Shown piece after piece: positions 7,916 through 16,723 of a stretch of 33,744 nt of DNA. The notes beneath the pieces were generated by a model that saw only the letters and a program-made list of their open reading frames with translations, made no database searches and was not told the origin of the DNA. Where the stretch lies: NCBI GenBank assembly GCA_047612385.1, contig JBLGAR010000042.1, forward strand, positions 1 to 33,744, written 5' to 3'. Source of the DNA: JBALVT01 sp047612385. Its GTDB lineage: Bacteria; Pseudomonadota; Gammaproteobacteria; Pseudomonadales; Halieaceae. Position numbers and translations under genes: made by a program. Positions within the stretch are counted from its first letter, which is position 1. Each line of letters starts with the position of its first letter.

Positions 7916-8722
7916 TCACTCTGATTTTTCGACATAGTAAATTCCCACGGCGACGTAGCCTGCCTTGCCGGCATTCTCATCGTCTTTGCTGACTTCATGG
8001 TCAGACAACCACGCGTGGTACTCTTCCAATAATTGCTGTGATTTTAAATTAGACAGTTCACGGAATGCGGGGATGTCTTCGGCTCGCACTAATACATTCG
8101 ATACCTTGCGCTGAAATAGACGGTCCTGAGATTCAGCCTCGAGATTGTGCCCGATGGTTGCTATCAATTCGGATGTGTCCGCGCCAAGAATATGAATTTT
8201 CTCCAGCGGTGTGGACATGGGAATATAGGCACGCTCTTTGAGTTCTATGTTGCCCTGGACATTCGCAACGTTCTGACTTCTTTCCAGAAGGGATAGCATC
8301 GCCGCCGGGGGTATATCACCGCTGTACCGCTTGACTAAAGTCGTAAAGCTCACCGGGCGGCCCTCCAGAGGCAGGATGGCGGGCTCTCCGAGCTCATCAT
8401 GAAAAACCGGATCGCTAACCCAGCCGCTGATTACGCGAATGGCGCGACTGTATCGCTGCGCCGAATCCTCAGAGTCCCGCTCAAAATTTTCCCGCAGGCG
8501 TTTGACCTCTTTTCGTGACAGGCCGGTCAGGGCGGACACAGAGGAGACCGTAGGGCGTGTCCCCGAGCGCTCCAAGTGTTCATAGGCTTCGTCTACGAAC
8601 ACTTTACGGCTCAGTTCCGCAAAACTGCCATAGGCCATTCCGTGGTTCAGCAGTACCCGTGCTAACGGACGTAGGAGAACCACTAGTGCGTTGGCAAGGG
8701 CTTGTTGGAGTTTCTTCGGCAT
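7916..8722 (-). CDS. DUF6502 family protein
   Basis: A 268-residue soluble protein matching what I recall as DUF6502. The N-terminal half is helical and basic (LLRPLARVLLNHGMAYGSFAELSRKVFVDEAY). It then has a helix-turn-helix-like stretch (PTVSSVSALTGLSRKEVKRL, residues about 57-76), which suggests DNA binding. There is no signal peptide or membrane segment. Its partner downstream is the DUF5666 lipoprotein, a pairing I recall from other gammaproteobacteria. The start ATG at 8722 has a weak ribosome site. An inverted repeat 36 bases upstream could be its own operator, so it may be the regulator of this two-gene operon. Experimental function of the family is not known to me. Confidence 0.75.
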   Translation of the reverse strand: MPKKLQQALANALVVLLRPLARVLLNHGMAYGSFAELSRKVFVDEAYEHLERSGTRPTVSSVSALTGLSRKEVKRLRENFERDSEDSAQRYSRAIRVISGWVSDPVFHDELGEPAILPLEGRPVSFTTLVKRYSGDIPPAAMLSLLERSQNVANVQGNIELKERAYIPMSTPLEKIHILGADTSELIATIGHNLEAESQDRLFQRKVSNVLVRAEDIPAFRELSNLKSQQLLEEYHAWLSDHEVSKDDENAGKAGYVAVGIYYVEKSE

Positions 8723-8757
8723 CGCTCATTTAGTCATGTTACACACGTAAATCTATA

Positions 8758-8777
8758 TTTGGGAATGTAATCCCAAA
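8758..8777. promoter_or_regulatory. Inverted repeat upstream of the DUF6502 gene (candidate operator)
   Basis: TTTGGGA (8758-8764) and TCCCAAA (8771-8777) form a perfect 7-base inverted repeat with a 6-base spacer. It sits 36 bases upstream of the DUF6502 start on the minus strand, in promoter position. Operator function is inferred. The rest of the 8723-8902 gap shows no other element I can support. Confidence 0.4.
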
Positions 8778-8902
8778 ATACGTCTTTGTCAAAGATGTTA
8801 GATCAGCTTGGAAGTCGCTGGATTGCCAATGTGGCCCTCCAGCGTTCCCGTTGATGGGAGGTGCTCCAGGGTGGTAAAGCCCGTTGGACTAGGGTGCTTG
8901 TC

Positions 8903-10018
8903 TTAATCCGGCTGAACGAAGCCGGTTACCTCAAGATTAAAACCCGATAGGGCGTTAAATCTTATGGGGGCGGACATTAACTGCATTTTGCCAATCCCCA
9001 GACGTTTCAGAATCTGCGAGCCGGTACCAATCACGCGGTAATTTTGCGTTCCGTCCGAACTGCCACCAGCTACCGACTTGGGCTCGGGGAACTGATCGAC
9101 TTCGGCCAGGCTGCGCTCTGCGCTGCTATTTTGGCCAATAAGCACAACTGCTCCGTGACCTTTTTCCGCAATCGCGGCCAGCGCTCTGCGATAAGACCAG
9201 CCGGGTTCACTGTCGGCCAACTGGGTACCCAAAACGTCTCTGAGTGTGTTGATGGTCTGCACTCTAACCAGGGTGTCCTTGCTCTCGTGCATTTCGCCCA
9301 GCGTCAATGCATAGTGCACTGTGTCGTCAATCTGATCGGCGAAGGTGTGTAACTGGAATTCGCCAAACTCGGTTTGTACCGTCTTGGTGCTGTGCAAATC
9401 AACAGATTGCTCATGCATGGATCGGTATTGGATCAGATCGGCGATGGTGCCCATTTTTAGATCGTGTTTGGCGGCGAATTCTTCGAGTTCAGGGCGGCGC
9501 GCCATCGTCCCGTCTTCATTCATGATTTCTACGATCAGCGCTGCTGGCTCAAACCCCGCCATTCTCGCCAGGTCCACGCCTGCTTCAGTGTGTCCCGCCC
9601 GACGTAACACGCCTCCTGGTTTTGCCACCAGAGGAAAGATGTGTCCAGGTTGAACGATATCTGAAGGCTTGGCGTCTGGGGCGACCGCTTGTCTGGCGGT
9701 GTGTGCTCTTTGGATGGAACTGATACCCGGGCCTTTGCGGTCTGATGCATCTATGGATACCGTAAAGTTTGTCTCATGCTGCGAGCGGTTGTCGCGAACC
9801 ATAAGGGGTAACTGCAACTGTCGAGCACGCTCTGGCATGATCGGCATACAGATGAGTCCGCAGGCCTCCGTTGAAAAGAAAGTAATAATCTCCGGTGTCG
9901 CCGCTTCCGCAGCCACAATCAAATCACCTTCGTTTTCGCGATCTTCGTCATCCATAAGGATGACCATCTTGCCCTCGCGAATATCATCGATAATGTCTGG
10001 GATGCTGCTCAGTGCCAT
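8903..10018 (-). CDS. ribB: 3,4-dihydroxy-2-butanone 4-phosphate synthase with a degenerate GTP cyclohydrolase II-like domain
   Basis: A 371-residue RibBA-type protein of riboflavin synthesis. The N-terminal domain (about residues 1-200) is an intact DHBP synthase, with the acidic motif DDEDRENEGDL at 23-33 and RAGHTEAGVDLARMAG later; it converts ribulose 5-phosphate to the four-carbon precursor. The C-terminal domain has the GTP cyclohydrolase II layout but lacks the zinc-binding Cys cluster (normally C..LRCDCG; here the segment reads TLVRVQTINTLRDVLGTQL). GTP cyclohydrolase activity is therefore unlikely. Such RibB proteins with an inactive RibA-like tail are known in gammaproteobacteria, where a separate ribA does the job. 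It lies 50 bases downstream of a thiolase gene on the same strand. No FMN riboswitch is visible in that gap. Confidence 0.92.
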   Translation of the reverse strand: MALSSIPDIIDDIREGKMVILMDDEDRENEGDLIVAAEAATPEIITFFSTEACGLICMPIMPERARQLQLPLMVRDNRSQHETNFTVSIDASDRKGPGISSIQRAHTARQAVAPDAKPSDIVQPGHIFPLVAKPGGVLRRAGHTEAGVDLARMAGFEPAALIVEIMNEDGTMARRPELEEFAAKHDLKMGTIADLIQYRSMHEQSVDLHSTKTVQTEFGEFQLHTFADQIDDTVHYALTLGEMHESKDTLVRVQTINTLRDVLGTQLADSEPGWSYRRALAAIAEKGHGAVVLIGQNSSAERSLAEVDQFPEPKSVAGGSSDGTQNYRVIGTGSQILKRLGIGKMQLMSAPIRFNALSGFNLEVTGFVQPD

Positions 10019-10068
10019 TGCTGGTATCTCTGTGGGGAAAGGCGCAAACGCGCCCGTATGGAATATGG

Positions 10069-11250
10069 TTAAAGCATTTCAATCGCGACGGCAGTGGCTT
10101 CACCGCCGCCAATGCACAGGGCCGCTACGCCGCGCTTCTTGCCATACTGCTTTAGCGCGTACATTAGGCTAACGATAATGCGCGATCCCGTCGAACCAAT
10201 GGGATGACCCTGTGCGCAAGCTCCGCCGTGCACATTGACTTTTTCATGATCCAGGCCGAGATCCTGCATTGCCAGCATAGTAACCATGGCAAAGGCTTCG
10301 TTGATTTCAAACAGGTCAACATCGGCCGTGCTCCAACCGGTTTTTTCGAACAACTTGTTGACTGCGCCGATGGGTGCGATGGTGAATTCTTCCGGCTTTT
10401 GGCTGTGTCGTGAGTGCCCCACAATTCGGGCCATTGGTTTGAGACCGAGCTTGTTCGCTTCGGCTTCGGACATTAGTACCAATGCACTGGCACCGTCTGA
10501 AATCGAGCTGGAGTTTGCAGCGGTAATCGTGCCATCTTTGGTAAACGCTGGACGCAGAGTGGGTATTTTTTCAACCATCGCTTTGTGGGGTTGTTCGTCG
10601 TCGGTAACGGTGGTCTCACCTTTGCGCGTCTTAATGGTGACGGTCGCTATTTCGGCCGTGAGAGAGCCCTCATCGATGGCTTTCTTGGCGCGGTTGAGAG
10701 ACTCCAGAGCAAAGTTATCCATTTGTTCGCGAGTGATACCCCGGTCATCGGCGGTTTCCTGTGCGAAAGTGCCCATGGCTCTGCCCGTGTAGGCGTCTTC
10801 GAGCCCATCAATGAACATGTGATCGTGCATCGTGGAATGTCCGTTGCGCACACCGCTGCGAGCGCCCAGTACAAGATGCGGGGCATTGGTCATACTTTCC
10901 ATGCCGCCGGTGACTACTATTTTATTGGTGCCGGCCATAATACTGTCGTAGCCGAATATTGTTGCCTGCATGCCGCTGCCGCAGAGTTTGTTCAGGGTAA
11001 CAGCACCGGTTGAATCAGGAATGCCTGCTCCGATTGCGGCTTGTCGGGCAGGGCCTTGTTTCAATCCCGCCGGGAGTACGCAACCCATGAAGACCTCGTC
11101 AATATCCGCTGCACTTACACCGCTGCGTTCAATGGCCGCTGCGATAGCGGTGGTGCCCAGCTCGGGTGCGCTTGCGGCCGCGAGGCTGCCCTGAAGGCCG
11201 CCCATTGGAGTGCGGGCGCCATCGACAATTACGACTGAATCTTTGCTCAT
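10069..11250 (-). CDS. Acetyl-CoA C-acyltransferase (thiolase)
   Basis: A complete thiolase of 393 residues, biosynthetic AtoB/PhaA or degradative type. All catalytic residues are present: Cys90 (NKLCGSGMQA), His349 (GHPIGSTG) and Cys379 (CIGGGEA), plus the NEAFA motif. I chose ATG 11250 (MSKDSVVIVDGARTP) because it fits the family N-terminus and AGGAA precedes it; the longer frame from 11331 adds an unsupported leader. It catalyses reversible condensation or cleavage of acyl-CoA and acetyl-CoA, as in acetoacetyl-CoA formation or the last beta-oxidation step. This contrasts with the two cysteine-less thiolase relatives at the left end of the window. It leads a likely two-gene unit with ribB. 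Confidence 0.93.
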   Translation of the reverse strand: MSKDSVVIVDGARTPMGGLQGSLAAASAPELGTTAIAAAIERSGVSAADIDEVFMGCVLPAGLKQGPARQAAIGAGIPDSTGAVTLNKLCGSGMQATIFGYDSIMAGTNKIVVTGGMESMTNAPHLVLGARSGVRNGHSTMHDHMFIDGLEDAYTGRAMGTFAQETADDRGITREQMDNFALESLNRAKKAIDEGSLTAEIATVTIKTRKGETTVTDDEQPHKAMVEKIPTLRPAFTKDGTITAANSSSISDGASALVLMSEAEANKLGLKPMARIVGHSRHSQKPEEFTIAPIGAVNKLFEKTGWSTADVDLFEINEAFAMVTMLAMQDLGLDHEKVNVHGGACAQGHPIGSTGSRIIVSLMYALKQYGKKRGVAALCIGGGEATAVAIEML

Positions 11251-11360
11251 TAATCTGTTCCTAATACTGGAGGGGGAAGATAGGTGCCGGTATTTCTGTG
11301 GTCGTCTATCCGGCTCGGAAACGGCGACCATTTAGCCACATCAGGCCCGTATTCTCAAGG

Positions 11361-12368
11361 CTAAGAGGTGCTTCCTGCGGTCTCACTAACGGCAAACAAC
11401 TTACCTCTTACTGCTTGGCGGTACTTCAGAGGGGGCATACCAATTTGGGCTTTGAACAGGGCCGAAAAATAGCTCACATCATGCAGACCTACCTGCCATG
11501 CGACCTCATTGATACTTAAGTTGCTGTTGCGCAGAAGATCTTTCGCGGTGGTCATCCGCAGGCGCTGCAAATAGACTTTGGGCGCAACCCCCGTGGCAGC
11601 AGTAAACCGACGATTCATGGTTCTCGCGCTCAGCTGGAGATGGGCGGCCAGGGCAGCCATGTTGATCGATGTACTCAGATGGTCTTGTATCCACTGCTGG
11701 CCCTCTAGAACAGTTTCGTCATGGTGTGAACTTGCTGCATCCTTTTGATAGGAAGTTGCGCCGAAGGGCAGTCGGATTTCCGGCGAAAATTGCGTCTCTA
11801 TTGCCCTGGCGATTCGGCTACCAAATCTTTCCTCGACAAGGTGGACCATTAAGTCTGCTATGGAATTGACACTGCCCACGCAGTAGATGTTGTCACTTTG
11901 AGTGATCAGATGCCGAGTTTTTAGATCTACCTCTGGATACCGTTTTGCAAAGCGATCGAAATAATTCCAATGGGTGGTGGCCGGCCGGCCATTGAGAATA
12001 CCCGCTTCTGCGAGCAGGCAACTTGCCGTTCCGACGCTGCAGATTTTAGTTCCCGACGCGGCAATATCAGGGAGCCTTGCAATGAGTGCCTTGGATTCCC
12101 GGAGAGTGGGCAGGGGAGTTCGCCATATAGCGGGCAGTATTAGTAAATCAGGTGTGGCGAGATCAGCCAAAGCAACGTCAGGTGTCAGGCGTATACCGCT
12201 GTTGAGCCGCATCGACTTCTTACTTGGGCCCGCTATCTGAAATCGAATCTGAGATTTGCCCCGCCGACTGGTGCTGGCCATCTGGCTGGCGGCGTGCAGT
12301 ATTTCCATCGGTAGCGTAAGACTGGAAGCCAGAGCGCTTGGATACAAAACTGCTGCTGCGTGATACAT
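11361..12368 (-). CDS. GlxA-type AraC-family transcriptional regulator
   Basis: A 335-residue regulator with an N-terminal DJ-1/PfpI-like (type 1 glutamine amidotransferase fold) domain of about 190 residues and a C-terminal AraC DNA-binding domain (roughly residues 230-325). The latter contains two helix-turn-helix units, with MAALAAHLQLSARTMNRRF and SINEVAWQVGLHDVSYFSALF as recognisable parts. The N-terminal domain has the SVGTASCLLAEAG elbow typical of the GlxA group, but the ligand is unknown. The start ATG at 12368 has a strong ribosome site (GAGGAGAGAG). It diverges from fabY with 140 bases between the two starts, so regulation of fabY or of itself is plausible. Family call is firm. Confidence 0.9.
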   Translation of the reverse strand: MYHAAAVLYPSALASSLTLPMEILHAASQMASTSRRGKSQIRFQIAGPSKKSMRLNSGIRLTPDVALADLATPDLLILPAIWRTPLPTLRESKALIARLPDIAASGTKICSVGTASCLLAEAGILNGRPATTHWNYFDRFAKRYPEVDLKTRHLITQSDNIYCVGSVNSIADLMVHLVEERFGSRIARAIETQFSPEIRLPFGATSYQKDAASSHHDETVLEGQQWIQDHLSTSINMAALAAHLQLSARTMNRRFTAATGVAPKVYLQRLRMTTAKDLLRNSNLSINEVAWQVGLHDVSYFSALFKAQIGMPPLKYRQAVRGKLFAVSETAGSTS

Positions 12369-12508
12369 CTAGTCTCTCTCCTCAGGTAAATGGCCTAAAC
12401 ACCCTATTTGATGTCCGAAATAGCCTATCAGCTAGGGGCCTGTGACCGCTAGAATAAATACCATCATTGACACATACACCCATGTGCGCTCAGACGGTCC
12501 AAACAGCT
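12369..12508. promoter_or_regulatory. Divergent promoter region between the GlxA-type regulator and fabY
   Basis: This 140-base gap must hold promoters for both divergent genes. A perfect 6-base inverted repeat, CTATTT (12404-12409) and AAATAG (12418-12423), lies near the regulator side. TAGAAT at 12450-12455 is a possible -10 for fabY, but no good -35 is seen at the right distance. The individual sites are weak calls. Confidence 0.4.
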
Positions 12509-14362
12509 ATGAAACGATTACCAGTCATTGTAGGATTTGGCGGCATCAATGCTGCCGGACGCAGCTCTGGACACCACGCATACTCGCGTATGGTCGAGTC
12601 TGCATTACCCCAGGCGCAGCGGGAGCGGACACTGGCCTCTCTTGCCAGTTTAATGGGATTAAAAGACGGTCTCGATCAGGAGCAATACATTCTTGACCAC
12701 ACCCTGATTCGCCGCATCGAAAAAAGTCATTTTGACGTTGACGCGGTCCCCTGGAACAAGCGTTTCCCTACCGACAGTTATGGGGACCCCATCAGTTTCA
12801 ATATAAAAAAACAGAACCTACCAGATGCCGTCCCACCTGGCTGGAAAGTAACGCCAGTGTCCGTCACCCATGTTAACGTGCAGATTGAGGGCGAACAGGA
12901 CTTTTTCCTCCCCACAAAGCGTGAATTTGAAGTAAAAGCCGCCGGTCAGCTACCCACCGGTTTTGAACCGGGAAACCTGTACGCCTCACGGAGCCATCCA
13001 CGGGGTCTGCAAATGATGGTTTATGCTGCTTCGGATGCGCTTGGTAGCGTTGGGATTGATTTTGACACTATTCTAGAGCATGCCTTGGTAGACGAGGTTA
13101 GCGTCTATGCGGGCAGTGCCATGGGCCAACTCGATTCGGCTGGTATTGGTGGCATGGTGAAGTCTCGATACAACGGCCTGAAGGTAACCTCAAAATACTG
13201 CCCTCTCGGCCTGGCGGAAATGCCCGCTGATTTTGTCAACGCCTACGTTCTGGGTAGCCTGGGTTCTACCGGTGCTGCCCTTGGCGCCTGCGCTTCATTT
13301 TTGTATAACCTCAGGCTGGGGATACAGGATATTCAAAGTGGCCGAAGTCGCGTGGCTTTTATCGGGTCTTCAGAGGCGCCGGTGAACCCCGAGGTCATGG
13401 AAGGCTATGCGGCGATGGGAGCGCTCGCCTCAGAAAAGGGCTTGCGACAGCTCGATGGTTTGCCCGAGGGTGCGGAACCCGATCACCGGCGAGCCTGCAG
13501 GCCCTTTGCCGAAAATTGCGGATTTACCATCGCTGAATCTGCCCAGATGATCGTTTTATTTGATGATCAACTGGCGATGGAAATGGGAGCTACGACATTT
13601 GGCGCCGCTACCGACGTGTTTGTAAATGCTGACGGCTTCAAAAAATCCATCTCAGGCCCCGGTGTTGGCAATTACATCACGGTAGCCAAGGCGACTGCGG
13701 CTGCCAGAGCTATTCTGGGCGATGAAGCGGTGCGAACGGCCGGTTTGGTGCAGTCGCATGGAACCGGGACCCCGCAGAACAGGGTGACTGAATCACAAAT
13801 CCTCAACGAGATTGCTAAAGCCTTCGGAATTAGCGACTGGCCCGTGGCGGCGCTCAAAAGCTACATAGGCCACTCGTTGGGTTCGGCATCAGGTGATCAA
13901 ATAACCACCACCTTGGGCATTTGGAAGCATGGCATTATCCCTGGAATCCACAGTATTGACGCTGTGGCCGATGATGTTGTTCAGGAGCGATTGCAATTTA
14001 CTTCAAAACATAGACAAATCGACCCCGAGGCACTGCAATATACTCTGATCAACGCAAAAGGCTTTGGTGGTAACAATGCGACTGGTACAATGCTCAGCCC
14101 TGAAATTGCCAGCAAGATGATGCGCTCGCGCTACAGCGCGAAACAGTGGCAGTCTTGGGAGAAGGCGAACGAAGCGGTGAGGGATCGCCAGCAAAAGTAC
14201 GATGATGCAATGATTGCCGGTGAGGAAAAACCCGTTTATAAGTTTGACCACAATGTGCTGGGTGATTCCGATGTGACGATGACGGCCCATGAAATGCATA
14301 TTGATGGCAAAAAAGTAAGGCTCGATCTTCAGTCGCCCTACGACGATATGAAGATCGATTAG
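12509..14362 (+). CDS. fabY: Beta-ketoacyl-ACP synthase FabY (fatty acid synthesis initiation)
   Basis: A 617-residue ketosynthase strongly resembling Pseudomonas aeruginosa FabY (about 634 residues). FabY condenses acetyl-CoA with malonyl-ACP to start fatty acid synthesis in organisms that do not rely on FabH. The Cys-His-His triad is present: Cys261 (LGACASF), His417 (SHGTGTPQNR) and His455 (IGHSLGSASGDQ). Shared landmarks include LPVIVGFGG.NAAGRSS at the N-terminus, SAGQLPTGFEPG-like and HPRGLQM segments, and the KGFGGNNATG loop. I chose ATG 12509 because it aligns with the family start (MKRLPVIVGFGG), though the ribosome site is weak; in-frame starts exist at 12467 (TTG) and 12482. It is divergent from a GlxA-type regulator and 44 bases ahead of icd. 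Confidence 0.92.
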   Translation: MKRLPVIVGFGGINAAGRSSGHHAYSRMVESALPQAQRERTLASLASLMGLKDGLDQEQYILDHTLIRRIEKSHFDVDAVPWNKRFPTDSYGDPISFNIKKQNLPDAVPPGWKVTPVSVTHVNVQIEGEQDFFLPTKREFEVKAAGQLPTGFEPGNLYASRSHPRGLQMMVYAASDALGSVGIDFDTILEHALVDEVSVYAGSAMGQLDSAGIGGMVKSRYNGLKVTSKYCPLGLAEMPADFVNAYVLGSLGSTGAALGACASFLYNLRLGIQDIQSGRSRVAFIGSSEAPVNPEVMEGYAAMGALASEKGLRQLDGLPEGAEPDHRRACRPFAENCGFTIAESAQMIVLFDDQLAMEMGATTFGAATDVFVNADGFKKSISGPGVGNYITVAKATAAARAILGDEAVRTAGLVQSHGTGTPQNRVTESQILNEIAKAFGISDWPVAALKSYIGHSLGSASGDQITTTLGIWKHGIIPGIHSIDAVADDVVQERLQFTSKHRQIDPEALQYTLINAKGFGGNNATGTMLSPEIASKMMRSRYSAKQWQSWEKANEAVRDRQQKYDDAMIAGEEKPVYKFDHNVLGDSDVTMTAHEMHIDGKKVRLDLQSPYDDMKID

Positions 14363-14406
14363 AATGTTTCGCTAGTCTATGGCAACCACTAACAATAGGA
14401 TTAAAT

Positions 14407-16638
14407 GTGACTTCAGATAACCAGGTTATTTACTACACACTTACCGATGAAGCGCCTTCTCTGGCGACTTGCTCCTTTCTACCGATAGTTAGAGTGTTTA
14501 CTTCAGCCGTTGGAATAGACGTAAAAATCAGCGATATCTCGCTGGCTGGCAGAATACTGGCGTCTTTCCCTGAGCTGCTGACCGAAGAACAGCAGGTGGA
14601 AGATGGTTTGGCCTTTTTGGGCGAGCTCACTCAGGACCCCCAAGCCAATATTATTAAGCTCCCGAACATCAGCGCCTCCATACCGCAGTTAAAAGGCTGT
14701 ATCGCTGAATTACAATCTCAAGGCTATACTATTCCTGATTACCCCGAGATTCCAAAAAACGAAGAAGAGGAAAAGATTCAAAAAACCTATGGGAAGTCTC
14801 TGGGCAGCGCGGTTAATCCAGTGCTGCGCGAGGGCAATTCAGATCGCAGGGCGCCCCCGGCTGTGAAAGCGTTTGTTCGCAAGTTTCCTCACTCCATGGG
14901 CGAGTGGAGCAAAGCTTCCAGGACTCATGCTGACTTTATGAACGGTGGAGACTTTTTCTCTAGCGAACAGTCCGTGACCCTGGATGCCGAAGGTGATGTG
15001 CGAATCGAATTCGTTAACGGCGCCGGTGCGGTGGAAGTTAAGAAAGAACTCCATCTGGAAGAGGGCGAGATCCTCGACAGCATGTTTATGAGCTCCAGCA
15101 AGCTCCGCGCGTTCTTCGAACACACCCTGGAAGACGCGAAAAAAACCGGTGTTATGTGGTCTCTGCACGTGAAGGCGACCATGATGAAAGTGTCACACCC
15201 TATCGTATTTGGTCACGCTGTCACCGTTTTCTATAAGGACCTGTTTGAGAAACACGGCAAGTTGTTTGCCGAACTCGGTGTCAACCCAAACAATGGTCTT
15301 GGTAGTGTCTATGACAAGATATCAAGCCTGCCTAGAAGCAAGCGTGAAGAAATAGAGGAAGATATCCAGGCCTGTTATGCGGCGCGTCCGGAAATGGCGA
15401 TGGTAGATTCGGTCAAAGGTATCTCTAACCTGCACGTTCCCAGCGACATCATCGTGGACGCTTCAATGCCAGCGATGATCCGCAGTTCCGGGCAAATGTG
15501 GGGGCCCGACGGAAAACAAAAAGACACCAAGGCGGTGATGCCTGAGAGCACCTACGCAAGAATTTATCAAGAGATAATCGATTTCTGTAAAACTCACGGC
15601 GCATTCGACCCCACCACCATGGGTACCATACCCAATGTGGGCCTGATGGCGAAAAAGGCCGAAGAGTACGGGTCACACGACAAAACTTTCGAAATTGCCG
15701 AACATGGAACAATGCGTATTGTTTCATCTGATGGCACAGTGTTGTCTGAGCACGAAGTCGAAACTGGGGATATTTGGCGCGCTTGCCAAACTAAAGATGC
15801 GCCTGTGAGGGATTGGGTTAAGCTGGCAGTGACGCGAGCTCGTCAGTCAAGTACACCCGCTGTGTTTTGGCTGGACCCCGAACGCCCCCACGATATGCAG
15901 CTGCAGATAAAAGTGAAGCACTACCTGTTGGAGCACGATATCCACGATTTGGATATTCAGGTGATGTCTTACAACGAAGCGATTCGATGGTCAATGGAGC
16001 GACAGATTCGCGGGCTGGATACCATCTCGGTCACCGGCAATGTGTTGCGAGACTATTTAACCGATCTGTTCCCCATTATGGAGCTGGGCACATCGGCCAA
16101 GATGCTCTCTATTGTTCCAATGTTGTCCGGCGGTGGCATGTATGAAACAGGCGCTGGCGGTTCCGCTCCCAAGCATGTTCAGCAGATACAGGAAGAGAAC
16201 CACTTGCGTTGGGATTCTCTCGGCGAGTTTATGGCTCTGGGCGTATCACTGGAAGATATGGGCCTCAAGAACGATAATCCTGGCGCGCAGATTTTGGCTA
16301 AGACTTTGGATCTAGCTACGGGGAAATTGTTGGAAAACAACAAATCTCCTTCTCGTAAAACCGGGGAACTTGATAATCGAGGCAGCCACTTTTACCTGGG
16401 TATGTACTGGGCGCAGGTGGTAGCCGAGCAGACGGATAACCCGGAGCTAGCAGCTCGCTTTGCACCACTGGCCAAAGCGCTGACGGACAACGAAGATAAA
16501 ATCATCGCCGAGCTGCGTGCAGTCCAGGGTCAGCCAGCTGCGATCCAAGGGTATTACCACGCTGAGCGCGACGATGTAAAACGCGTTATGCGCCCCAGCA
16601 AAACCCTCAACGCTATCCTCGCCAAAGGCACGAACTAG
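14407..16638 (+). CDS. icd: Isocitrate dehydrogenase, NADP-dependent, monomeric type
   Basis: Monomeric NADP-isocitrate dehydrogenase (IDH-II class), 743 residues, the usual family length. It oxidatively decarboxylates isocitrate to 2-oxoglutarate in the citric acid cycle. Characteristic segments include the N-terminal YYTLTDEAPSLATCSFLPI, the KANIIKLPNISAS-type stretch (NIIKLPNISASIPQL), LHVKATMMKVSHPIVFGH, VSDVKGISNLHVPSDI-like sequence, and GGGMYETGAGGSAPKHV near the C-terminus. The start codon is GTG at 14407, with AGGA at 14397-14400 six bases upstream; the overlapping ATG at 14405 stops at once. No obvious separate promoter is seen in the 44-base gap after fabY, so read-through is possible. 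Confidence 0.96.
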   Translation: MTSDNQVIYYTLTDEAPSLATCSFLPIVRVFTSAVGIDVKISDISLAGRILASFPELLTEEQQVEDGLAFLGELTQDPQANIIKLPNISASIPQLKGCIAELQSQGYTIPDYPEIPKNEEEEKIQKTYGKSLGSAVNPVLREGNSDRRAPPAVKAFVRKFPHSMGEWSKASRTHADFMNGGDFFSSEQSVTLDAEGDVRIEFVNGAGAVEVKKELHLEEGEILDSMFMSSSKLRAFFEHTLEDAKKTGVMWSLHVKATMMKVSHPIVFGHAVTVFYKDLFEKHGKLFAELGVNPNNGLGSVYDKISSLPRSKREEIEEDIQACYAARPEMAMVDSVKGISNLHVPSDIIVDASMPAMIRSSGQMWGPDGKQKDTKAVMPESTYARIYQEIIDFCKTHGAFDPTTMGTIPNVGLMAKKAEEYGSHDKTFEIAEHGTMRIVSSDGTVLSEHEVETGDIWRACQTKDAPVRDWVKLAVTRARQSSTPAVFWLDPERPHDMQLQIKVKHYLLEHDIHDLDIQVMSYNEAIRWSMERQIRGLDTISVTGNVLRDYLTDLFPIMELGTSAKMLSIVPMLSGGGMYETGAGGSAPKHVQQIQEENHLRWDSLGEFMALGVSLEDMGLKNDNPGAQILAKTLDLATGKLLENNKSPSRKTGELDNRGSHFYLGMYWAQVVAEQTDNPELAARFAPLAKALTDNEDKIIAELRAVQGQPAAIQGYYHAERDDVKRVMRPSKTLNAILAKGTN

Positions 16639-16723
16639 CACGCTTTCTTCGCTACCGTGTGCGCTATCGATTGATGGCGCAAACGGTTAAGCTGGCAGTT
16701 CGTAAAGTCACTCCCAGTTCCTT

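Noticed and set aside
6629..7924. Two long open frames on the + strand (158 and 231 residues) opposite the DUF5666 gene
   Set aside because: Their translations are Ser/Thr/Pro-rich, low in complexity and mirror the Gly/Asp-rich minus-strand gene. The minus gene has a signal peptide, lipobox and recognisable repeats.
8800..8902. G-rich sequence reminiscent of RFN pieces next to ribB
   Set aside because: It lies downstream of ribB, not upstream, and the multi-stem layout cannot be assembled. Only a short TCCC/GGGA stem is visible.
10019..10068. Possible FMN (RFN) riboswitch ahead of ribB
   Set aside because: The gap is only 50 bases, too short for an RFN element, and its conserved elements are not seen.
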